In this document: piece by piece, positions 7,372-13,900 of the stretch
How the letters are laid out: every line of letters begins with the position of its first letter
How positions within the stretch are numbered: the first letter of the stretch is position 1
Assembly: GCA_028710655.1 (NCBI GenBank)
Contig: JAQTTS010000016.1
Span: forward strand, 1 to 16,699
Origin: Dehalococcoidales bacterium
GTDB lineage: Bacteria > Chloroflexota > Dehalococcoidia > Dehalococcoidales > UBA5760
Length of the DNA: 16,699 nucleotides
Direction: 5' to 3'
The notes under the pieces: generated by a model
What the model was told of the DNA's origin: nothing
What the model saw: the letters and a program-made list of their open reading frames with translations, nothing else
Database searches by the model: none
Program-made: the position numbers and the translations under genes

Positions 7372-7431
7372 GCCCGGTCTTACGCCGGACCGGTTATGGC
7401 ACAGGTGACAGCCTGTTTCTGCTGTTATATT
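7372..7431 (+). promoter_or_regulatory. hairpins and weak promoter upstream of folK
   Basis: A short inverted repeat, CCGGTC with GACCGG (about 7374-7393), and a second, ACAGG with CCTGT (about 7401-7416), precede GTGACA at 7405-7410 and TATATT at 7426-7431. The spacer is only 15 nt, so the promoter call is weak. GGGGCGG before the ATG at 7453 is the only candidate ribosome binding site. Confidence 0.25.
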
Positions 7432-7452
7432 TTTTATTCGGGGCGGTGTTAA

Positions 7453-7950
7453 ATGGCAGCCAGTTTTGCAGAAGTATATCTCAGTCTGGGCTCAAATATG
7501 GGCAACCGGCAGGAGAACCTGGAGAAGGCCCTTGATTTTCTCTCGCAGAGGCTGCGTGTAGGCAGGGTCTCCTCCATGTATGATACCGATCCGGTGGGTA
7601 ACACTGATCAGCCTCGCTTTCTCAATCTGGCCTGCCGGGTCCATACCTTACTGGAACCGGCGGCACTGCTTACTCTGGCCAAGGGGATCGAGAGCAAGAT
7701 GGGCAGGGCGTTCGGCACACTCAATGGCCCCCGCCCCATTGATATCGACATCCTTACTTATGGCGACCGGATTATGGACACCCCGGACTTGGTTATCCCC
7801 CACCCCAGGATGACGGAGAGGGCCTTCGTCCTGGTGCCCCTCGCAGAGATTGCCCCCGACTTAAGACACCCGGCAAACGGCAAGACGGTTAAAGAGCTGT
7901 TGGGCGAGATAACCGAGACACAGGGCGTACTCAAGTGGGATAACGGTTAA
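7453..7950 (+). CDS. folK: 2-amino-4-hydroxy-6-hydroxymethyldihydropteridine pyrophosphokinase
   Basis: A 165-residue HPPK, which transfers pyrophosphate from ATP to 6-hydroxymethyl-dihydropterin in folate synthesis. The fold starts with VYLSLGSNMGNRQENL (residues 8-23), and the family signature GPRPIDIDIL supplies the two magnesium-binding aspartates. IPHPRMTERAFVLVPLAEIAPDL matches the conserved C-terminal block. Length is normal. The QueD gene begins 9 bp downstream with its own GGAGAG, so the two pterin-handling genes form an operon. Confidence 0.95.
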   Translation: MAASFAEVYLSLGSNMGNRQENLEKALDFLSQRLRVGRVSSMYDTDPVGNTDQPRFLNLACRVHTLLEPAALLTLAKGIESKMGRAFGTLNGPRPIDIDILTYGDRIMDTPDLVIPHPRMTERAFVLVPLAEIAPDLRHPANGKTVKELLGEITETQGVLKWDNG

Positions 7951-7959
7951 GGAGAGAGA

Positions 7960-8331
7960 ATGTATCAGGTAGCTGTCGAGCAGCATTTCGACGCCGCTCA
8001 TCTCCTGCGGGGATATCATGGCAAGTGTGAGGCACTGCACGGCCATCGTTTCCGGGCCGTGGTCAAGGTCGAGGCTGCCGGGACCGATGGAATAGGGATA
8101 GCCTACGATTTTGCCGAGCTGAAAAGGCATCTGAGAGATATTCTATCCCGATTCGACCATACCTGCCTGAACGACATACCACCGTTCGATAAAATAAACC
8201 CGTCTTCGGAGAATATCGCCCGCACCATCTATGACGAGCTTAAGCCCAGGCTGGCGGGAACACCGGTCGTACTTACCGGCGTCGAGGTATGGGAATCCCC
8301 CGAGAGCAGGGTAGCCTACATACCCGATTAG
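7960..8331 (+). CDS. queD: 6-carboxy-tetrahydropterin synthase / PTPS family
   Basis: A 123-residue QueD/6-pyruvoyl-tetrahydropterin synthase family protein. Zinc ligands are H14 (QHFDAAH) and H27 and H29 (LHGHR). The catalytic cysteine is C23 in GKCEALHGH, with D and H in SRFDHTCLND and the substrate-anchoring glutamate in VEVWESPESRV. This combination points to the QueD branch of the queuosine/7-deazaguanine pathway, which uses dihydroneopterin triphosphate. A role in archaeal-type folate synthesis (PTPS-III) is less likely, since a cysteine rather than glutamate sits at the key position. It follows folK closely. Its TAG stop overlaps the TAA of trm112 in TTAG at 8328-8331. Confidence 0.9.
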   Translation: MYQVAVEQHFDAAHLLRGYHGKCEALHGHRFRAVVKVEAAGTDGIGIAYDFAELKRHLRDILSRFDHTCLNDIPPFDKINPSSENIARTIYDELKPRLAGTPVVLTGVEVWESPESRVAYIPD

Positions 8332-8510
8332 GGGTGCTTGTCCGGCGGTAGCAGGCTGGGGATGGTCTCCCGGATGGGGTAAAGCGTTTCACACCTCCGG
8401 CAATATAGCGAGCCGGTCACTATTTCCTGCCCGTTCTCTTCTGCTACCTCGAGATCAAGCTCTCCTTTGCAGACCGGGCAGACCAGGATATCCATCAGCT
8501 CTTTCTTCAT
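8328..8510 (-). CDS. Trm112-like zinc-ribbon protein
   Basis: A protein of 60 residues from the ATG at 8510, beginning MKKELMDILVCPVCKGEL. Two CxxC knuckles (CPVC near the N-terminus and CRRC in SLYCRRCETLYPI) bind zinc, and YPIRETIPSLL is the typical Trm112/UPF0434 end. In eukaryotes and archaea Trm112 activates methyltransferases; bacterial single-gene forms are less well understood. An in-frame TTG six codons upstream exists, but the promoter -10 box lies across that stretch, so the ATG at 8510 is chosen. No ribosome binding site precedes it, consistent with a leaderless message. Confidence 0.88.
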   Translation of the reverse strand: MKKELMDILVCPVCKGELDLEVAEENGQEIVTGSLYCRRCETLYPIRETIPSLLPPDKHP

Positions 8511-8516
8511 AACCGG

Positions 8517-8525
8517 ATTATACCA
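8517..8525 (-). promoter_or_regulatory. extended -10 promoter of trm112, probably leaderless
   Basis: On the minus strand TGGTATAAT (complement of 8517-8525) is an extended -10 element. Only six bases separate it from the ATG at 8510, so transcription should start at or next to the A of the start codon. No ribosome binding site and no convincing -35 are seen. Confidence 0.5.
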
Positions 8526-8607
8526 CAACGGTCTTTAGCACACGCGGCAGGGTGTCGAAACATTTCTTAAGGATGAGATAAGGCAAACTGCCTCACCGTT
8601 TGGTGTT

Positions 8608-8790
8608 TCAGGTAAAGCTTTTTGGCGAGCAGGCACGGGGAGAAGAAGCCGTACCGAATGTGGAAAAGACCCTTCTCGGCCGTTCCTTACCGCACCGGGG
8701 ACATTTAACCTCGTTATCGCTATCGGCTATACTCCGTCGAATCTCGAACCAGGCACCGCATTCGGTACATTCATACTCATAAACAGGCAC
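8608..8790 (-). CDS. FmdB-family zinc ribbon protein (copy 2)
   Basis: A 60-residue protein beginning MPVYEYECTECGAWFE, with zinc pairs CTEC and CPRC, followed by a serine-rich tail (FSTFGTASSPRACSPKSF). It is the standard short FmdB/CxxC_CxxC_SSSS form and keeps the serine-rich end that names the family, unlike copy 1 at 638-868, which ends in cysteines. Its role is not established. GAGG lies 7 nt before the ATG. It stands upstream of and divergent to the alpha/beta hydrolase gene. Confidence 0.85.
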   Translation of the reverse strand: MPVYEYECTECGAWFEIRRSIADSDNEVKCPRCGKERPRRVFSTFGTASSPRACSPKSFT

Positions 8791-8824
8791 AGCAAAACCT
8801 CAGCTGCTCTCTTATCGCTCCCTC

Positions 8825-8853
8825 TTTCATTGTAAATATGGTTCCGGTATAAT
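8825..8853 (+). promoter_or_regulatory. promoter for the hydrolase/tspO operon
   Basis: A perfect TATAAT at 8848-8853 with a weak TTTCAT 17 nt upstream at 8825-8830. The predicted start is about 8860. A strong GGAGGA ribosome binding site follows, 7 nt before the ATG at 8890. Confidence 0.5.
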
Positions 8854-8889
8854 GCAAGCAAAACTGGACGGAAAGAAGGAGGAAGCAGG

Positions 8890-9693
8890 ATGCCCTACTT
8901 GAGTCTGAACGGCACCCGGTTGTACTACGAGGACGAGGGAGAGGGACAACCGGTACTCTTCATACACGGGGTATGGATGAGCGGCCGCTTCTTCAAGAAG
9001 CAGGTACCCTACTTCGCCCGGCGCTACCGGGTAATCGTACCCGACCTGCGGTCGCACGGACGCTCGGCACATGTCCATTTCGGTCACACCCTGCCCGGCT
9101 ACGCCCGGGATATCCATGCCCTGATAGGCGAGCTTAACTTGCAGAATGTGGTGCTGATAGGCTGGTCAATGGGCGCCCTCGTTACCTGGGACTATTTCAA
9201 GCAGTTCGGCAGAGAGAACGTTACGGCTACCGTCATCATCGATCAGTCTGCCTGTGATTTGACGGCGCCCGATTGGACTATGGGGCTATTTGACTTCGCG
9301 GGGCTCCGCCGGACGATGGCTGACATCCAGACAGACCGGGAAACGGTTGTACGCGATTTTATCCCTTCGATGTTCAAAGATAAGCCGGCCGAGGAAGAAG
9401 CCGGTTGGATGTTTGATGAAATCACCCGGCTACCCGAGTCTGTTGCCGGCGCTATCCTCTTCGACCAGACCTTGCAGGACTACCGGCCGGTACTGCCGAG
9501 CGTCAACGTCCCGACGCTGCTTTGCTTCGGCAGGGACGAAAAGCTTTACCCGGTCGCCGCCGGAGAGTACCTCTGCCGGAAGCTGCCCGATGCCCGGCTT
9601 GTGGTCTTCGAGGAGAGCGGCCACTGCCCGTTCCTGGAAGAACCAGAGCGCTTCAACCGGGAGGTAGACCGGTTCATCCGATCGCTGTGCTGA
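8890..9693 (+). CDS. alpha/beta hydrolase
   Basis: A 267-residue alpha/beta hydrolase fold protein with a full catalytic triad: S93 in the nucleophile elbow GWSMG, D216 in CFGRDEKLYP and H245 in ESGHCPFLEEPERF. The oxyanion motif is HGVWMSG (residues 26-32), and PDLRSHGRS matches the region after strand 4. A helical cap lies between about 120 and 200. It resembles haloperoxidase/3-oxoadipate enol-lactonase-like esterases, but the substrate is not predictable. There is no signal peptide, so it is cytoplasmic. The start is supported by a strong GGAGGA. tspO begins 22 bp downstream with its own AGGAGG, forming an operon. Confidence 0.92.
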   Translation: MPYLSLNGTRLYYEDEGEGQPVLFIHGVWMSGRFFKKQVPYFARRYRVIVPDLRSHGRSAHVHFGHTLPGYARDIHALIGELNLQNVVLIGWSMGALVTWDYFKQFGRENVTATVIIDQSACDLTAPDWTMGLFDFAGLRRTMADIQTDRETVVRDFIPSMFKDKPAEEEAGWMFDEITRLPESVAGAILFDQTLQDYRPVLPSVNVPTLLCFGRDEKLYPVAAGEYLCRKLPDARLVVFEESGHCPFLEEPERFNREVDRFIRSLC

Positions 9694-9715
9694 ACAACCG
9701 GAAGAAGGAGGAAAC

Positions 9716-10198
9716 ATGTCCGACAAAGCAGTTATAGGTAAACTGGTAGGAAGTATCGCGGCCTGCTATGGCGCCGGGGCCATCGGGTCGGCCTTTACGA
9801 CGCCCAAGATTCCCACCTGGTATGCCACCCTCGAGAAGCCGTCCTTCACCCCTCCCGATGCCGTCTTCATGCCGGTCTGGTTGACTCTTTACGCCCTGAT
9901 GGGAATAGCGGTATTTCTGATCTGGCGCAAAGGGCTGCAGACCGATGGAGTGAAGCCGGCATTCATCTTGTTCTGGGTGCAGCTGGTCCTCAATGCTCTA
10001 TGGTCGGTAGTATTCTTCGGCTACGAATCCCCTGCCGGCGGCTTCGCCATAATACTGGCACTCGGGATTATACTTCTGATTACTACCATCAAGTTTTTCA
10101 AGATATCCAGGGTTGCAGGCGGACTCCTCGTACCTTACCTGTCCTGGATAGTTATTGCCGCTTCGTTAAACGGCGGGATCATGATGCTCAATCCCTAG
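9716..10198 (+). CDS. tspO: TspO/MBR family membrane protein
   Basis: A 160-residue, five-helix membrane protein of the tryptophan-rich sensory protein/benzodiazepine receptor family. Diagnostic features are PTWYATLEKPSFTPPDAVFMPVW at about residues 33-55, the LYALMGIAVFLIW helix, and NALWSVVFF with an aromatic-rich third helix. TspO proteins bind porphyrins and are linked to tetrapyrrole handling and stress responses. The adjacent alpha/beta hydrolase does not by itself explain the role. AGGAGG sits just before the ATG. A strong terminator follows 28 bp after the stop. Confidence 0.92.
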   Translation: MSDKAVIGKLVGSIAACYGAGAIGSAFTTPKIPTWYATLEKPSFTPPDAVFMPVWLTLYALMGIAVFLIWRKGLQTDGVKPAFILFWVQLVLNALWSVVFFGYESPAGGFAIILALGIILLITTIKFFKISRVAGGLLVPYLSWIVIAASLNGGIMMLNP

Positions 10199-10225
10199 AA
10201 TACCTGTGCTGACAAGGCAAATAAA

Positions 10226-10254
10226 AAAGGCACAGCTACATAAGCTGTGCCTTT
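10226..10254. terminator. bidirectional terminator between tspO and the tRNA fragment
   Basis: A 12-bp perfect stem (AAAGGCACAGCT at 10226-10237 and AGCTGTGCCTTT at 10243-10254) with a 5-nt loop. On the minus strand it is followed by a run of six T, so it is strongest for the leftward-transcribed tRNA. On the plus strand TTTCATTTC follows, giving a fair end for tspO. Confidence 0.85.
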
Positions 10255-10262
10255 CATTTCAT

Positions 10263-10307
10263 TGGTAGCGGGGGTTGGATTTGAACCAACGACCTTCGGG
10301 TTATGAG
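10263..10307 (-). pseudogene. tRNA-Met(CAU) 3' fragment; candidate attachment site
   Basis: On the minus strand the sequence holds a tRNA 3' half. It has the anticodon loop CTCATAA (CAT at 10303-10305), the anticodon 3' strand CCCGA, variable loop AGGTC, a perfect T-arm (GTTGG, TTCAAAT, CCAAC), acceptor strand CCCCGCT, discriminator A and encoded CCA. The 5' strand of the anticodon stem should read TCGGG but reads TCAGA, leaving two mismatches. No D-arm or 5' acceptor strand (a TAGCGGGGG-like sequence) is found upstream. The break at the anticodon loop is a common crossover place for tyrosine integrases, so this is probably an attR-type remnant, with foreign DNA to the right. A complete copy may lie outside the window. 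Confidence 0.75.
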
Positions 10308-10484
10308 TCTGAGGTATATGGTTTTAACCTGTCATTTTACGTGTAATATAGCCCTTTTGTGTCAATCCGCCAAAACAAGGTTTGTGCCTATAATACCAGT
10401 TTGTAACATTGCGTTTCACTTCGTTTATTAGCAAATTATTAGCAAAATTCCAGTTGTGATTTATGCCTGAGTAACAGTCAAAAT

Positions 10485-10630
10485 ACGAAGGGCCGATATA
10501 AGTCGTCAACATCGAAAAGGGTATGGATTAACCCGGTTCCCATAAATAATAAGAAAATAGCTTGGACTCAGATTAAGGAAACACAATCAAAAGTAAGGGC
10601 AGGTTGCCTGAGCCAATATCCTCCGCAGAA
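10485..10630 (+). repeat. dispersed intergenic repeat, copy 1
   Basis: Shares with copy 3 (15470-15632) and the shorter copy 2 (14854-14918) an ACGAA box, exactly 35 bases from the start of that box to GGTATGGATTAA, then a CATAAAT-like block. Copies 1 and 3 also share AGC-TGG, AGATT, AAGGGCAG and TATCCTC-GCAGA blocks in the same order. Confidence 0.65.
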
Positions 10631-10681
10631 GGCGGTCGATAACCCTCTGCAAAGTAGATCGACCCGATAGCACCTGCCCTT
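10595..10681 (+). ncRNA. long inverted repeat, possible structured RNA
   Basis: AAGGGCAGGT at 10595-10604 is perfectly complementary to ACCTGCCCTT at 10672-10681. Inside are a second perfect stem, GGTCGAT (10634-10640) with ATCGACC (10658-10664), and a small CCGC-AGAAG-GCGG hairpin just before it. Nested stems of this kind suggest a folded RNA or a DNA element end. I do not recognise a known riboswitch or ncRNA family. It overlaps the right end of repeat copy 1. Confidence 0.35.
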
Positions 10682-10773
10682 TAGCAATTTTATATTCTCG
10701 GTCTATTGAAAATCAAGGTTTATTCTAATCCTACATAGCGTGAGAACAACTATAACATCCTATTGACAAAAGG

Positions 10774-10782
10774 TGATATAAT
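10774..10782 (+). promoter_or_regulatory. extended -10 promoter for the surface protein gene
   Basis: TGATATAAT is an extended -10 element. Transcription would start about 10789, giving a leader of about 200 nt. A nearby TTGACA (10763-10768) is only 8 nt from the -10 and cannot act as its -35. Confidence 0.45.
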
Positions 10783-10788
10783 TAGGCC

Positions 10789-10988
10789 GATTCGTTAGAA
10801 GAAGGAGGTGGTGCCGTAGAGAGAGCCCGGAGGGATACTCTGTTAGTCCCGAAGGGGTACGCCCTTTTAATGAGGAGCATATCCGAAAACCCGATAACAT
10901 AGCCTTTCTCCACAGGGAAAAGGGGTGTGTTTACATCTTTTTATGTGGAGGGAGGTAATACTCAAAAATTAAGGAGAAATATTGGTCG
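10789..10988 (+). promoter_or_regulatory. long structured 5' leader of the surface protein mRNA
   Basis: Contains an early strong AGGAGGTG that leads only to immediate stop codons (GTG CCG TAG). A hairpin follows at 10832-10850 (GGG/CCC plus ACT/AGT), then AAGGG-GTACG-CCCTT at 10852-10866 followed by TT. A further 7-bp pair, CTCCACA (10908-10914) with TGTGGAG (10944-10950), has its right arm running into GGAGGGAGG. The functional ribosome binding site is probably AAGGAG at 10971-10976. The layout suits attenuation or mRNA stabilisation, but no known family is recognised. Confidence 0.35.
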
Positions 10989-13900
10989 ATGAAAACCAAA
11001 CTGATATCTAAGATTTTAGGCGTAGGCCTTGCCCTCGGTATGGTCTTTTCGCTGGGCGCCGCTTTCATTGCTACCCCGGTTGCCCAGGCCGACGAGATGG
11101 AATGGGGCGCGGTCAACACGCCGAGCTGGGATGACCTGGTCATCCTGCCCTCATCCGACATCCTCGACTACGCTGTCGGCGGCGATGAGGGCGACATTAT
11201 CTATGCTGTCCTCGAGCTGACCAGCGAGTGCACCGAGGTCGGCCATTTCTTTGAGTATGATGATGATGGAGATCCCCTCGAAGAATGGGGCAATTTTGCC
11301 CTGGTCAAGTCCGATGACGGCGGCGTCACCTGGAGCGACATCACCGACAACGTCATCGATGCCAGCTCGCTGCCCTCTCTCATCGTTAATCCTGATAATA
11401 ATTATCTACCCGTTCTGACCCTGGTTGCGGTGGCTCCCGATGACGACGACTGGCTGGCCGTGGCCGGCTACTACTTTGATCCCGATGCCTCGGACTATGT
11501 ACCCTTCGTGGTCGCCTCCGAGGACGGAGGGGACAACTTCACCTACGCCCACCCCGTTGGGGATGCCGCCATAGGCAGTGCGCTGGCCGTTATGATGGAC
11601 ATGGCAGTCTCGCCCGCAGTGGGCAGCATCCACAACATCGCCCTGGCCGGTATTGCCAATGATGACGATACTTCTTACCCTGATGCCACTATGACAGACC
11701 TCGGCACAGGCGTAGTCTTCCGCCTCGAGGCAGGGACCTGGCTAACCGGCGGCTGGGTGGACACCCGTTTCTACCCGGGCTGGAACGACAGCACCGATGA
11801 CATCGTTGATTGGGCATTTGCAACCGAGAGCGTGGTTGCCGTGGACTTCTCGCCCAACTTCGACATGGACGACACCATCGTCTGCATGAGCGTCGGCGAT
11901 TATACAGGGGCTACGAATGTCGACAATATGCCCTTTATCCAGGAAGGTACCCTGAACGGCGACGGCGCCTGGAACGCCGAGGCCGGCTTTGGCGATGCCA
12001 CCCTGATCACTGATGAAGGCGCTGATATACGCACTATCAGTGCCCGGTATATGATGGGCTTTGCCCTGCCCGCCGACTTCGACGGCGCCGAACCGGCCGA
12101 CAACAACATCTACTTCTACGTCAATGCCATAGATTTTACTGCGATGGATCCGGTGGCTAAAGGCTATGTAATGATATCCGAGGACGGCGCCCTGACCGGC
12201 CGCTGCGGCCCCTCGGGAGACCCGGTACTGGCCAGCATCGACGTCCACGGTGACGCCGATACCTGCAAGGCAATGGTCGGCACCCTGGGCGTGGATTTTG
12301 ATGTTTCATTAGGGCCTGACCCTGAGGATTGGATATCAGAGATTGAACCCTGCGCCGGCGTAGCGGTCTACCACACCGTGGAGCTGGACGACTGCTGCCC
12401 GGAGTGGGAAGTTGCCTGCAAGGATCCCTCGGGCCCGACCCTGGCAGTGGTCTGCTACACCCCCGACGGTGAGAAGGCCTTCGCCACCACCAGCGGCAGC
12501 CGCAGCTTCCTCTGGGGCACCGAAGGCGAACTTACCTTCGGCCTCGGCTGGGGCAGTGATATATATTTTATGGACATATATTTCGACGTCGGTAACCCGC
12601 TTGACGAGTCGGCCTTCTCGGTGAGCCTGGATGACGCCGTCTCCTTCAACCAGATCGGCTTGATCGACACCGATATCGACTTCCTTTCCGACCTGGCCGT
12701 CTGCCCGGACTGCAGCGTGCTCTACCTCTCTACCATTAACGTAGCCATTGAATACGATTTAGATTATGAAATCCTCAACGGTGGCTACCCCTGCGGTGAC
12801 GAGGAATGGGACTGCTGTGATCCGGATGAGAATCGCGGCTGGTTCGCCTGCGACTCCGTGTGGCGCAGCTACGATAGCGGCGACACCTGGGAGCGAGTCT
12901 ACCACGGCAACTGGTCCGACGACCCCAGCGGCTGGGACATCACCAATCCTCCTGACTTTGGCAATTTGGTAGAAGATGATAATGGGCAAATAGATCATCG
13001 TCTACAAGCTCGCCAGCTGCTGCTGCGGCTGCCCTGCGATGAGGACACCGAATGCTGCACCATCTACATGGGCATCCAGGACACCCAGGACCTCTTCTAC
13101 AGCCGCGACTGCGGCCAGTGCTGGAACAAGTCCGTCAACCAGAAGCTGGTGATCCAGGACTTTGCTGTCGAGACCGAGAACGTGGTCTACATCCTCGATG
13201 AGAACGGCCAGGTCTCTACCTCTACCCAGTACGGACGGCGCCCCTCCGACGGCGTCGACACCGGCCTTGACTACGGTCACAGCATCGTTTCCTGCTGTGC
13301 CGCGGGCTGGGTTGTCGTCGGCGGCGCCGGTGACGAGCCGGTAGCCTGGTCCGAGGACGGCGGCGAGACCTGGGACGTTACCGATGACCTGCCCGGCGAC
13401 GGTGACACTCAGGTACATGTTGCCTGCGACCCGGTCTGCGAGAACATCATCTACGCCGCTATTGACGGCAAGGGCATCTACCGCACCGACATCAATGACG
13501 GCAGCTGGGATGACATGAACGCCATGGAGTATGACTACACCGGCATCGTTGTCGCCCGCGAGGGCACCCTCTACGCCTCCAGCGACCAGATATGGGCTGA
13601 TACCGATGTCTTCTGCGAAGGCAACCGTTATGCTAATGCCCCGGTCGGCGAAGAGCCTGACCCATCAGGCTACGAGCAGTACAGCGGTGTCGCCCGCAAC
13701 CTGACCCCATGTGAGACCGACTGCTGCGGCACCGAGGACTGGGACTACCTGATCGCCGGGCTATCTCCTAGAGAAGGGGATGGCTGCTATGACGAGGACT
13801 TCGACCAGAACCCCAGCGCGCTGCGCATCTGCGGCTGCCTGAGCCCGGACACCAACTCCGTACTCTGGGCCATCGACACCTGGTTCTACGATGTCATGGG

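Larger units (their letters stand above)
10308..10988. other. gene-poor AT-richer region right of the tRNA fragment
   Basis: A long stretch without a convincing gene. It contains a perfect 11-bp tandem duplication, TTATTAGCAAA twice at 10425-10446, the first copy of a dispersed repeat (10485-10630), a large inverted repeat (10595-10681), an extended -10 promoter (10774-10782) and a structured leader for the surface protein gene. A 62-residue minus-strand ORF (10324-10512) ends 16 nt from the tRNA fragment. It resembles no family I know, though its position would suit a decayed element gene. Confidence 0.6.

Noticed and set aside
8968..8980. GGGGTATGGATGA inside the alpha/beta hydrolase gene as a fourth repeat copy
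   Set aside because: It matches the repeat core for 13 bases, but it is coding sequence for a conserved motif and lacks the ACGAA box 35 bp upstream and the other blocks.
10263..10330. A complete or intron-bearing tRNA-Met
   Set aside because: No 5' acceptor strand, D-arm or matching anticodon stem strand was found within the following several hundred bases on the minus strand.
10324..10512. 62-residue minus-strand ORF next to the tRNA fragment as an integrase remnant
   Set aside because: The position is suggestive, but no tyrosine recombinase motif is recognisable, so it is not called as a gene or pseudogene.
10763..10782. TTGACA plus TATAAT as a classical promoter
   Set aside because: The spacer is only 8 nt. 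The TATAAT is better explained as an extended -10 element.
11742..12248. Long antisense ORF (168 codons) inside the surface protein gene
   Set aside because: It mirrors the strongly biased codon use of the plus-strand gene, gives low-complexity Gly/Ala/Val/His-rich protein, and has no ribosome binding site or family resemblance.
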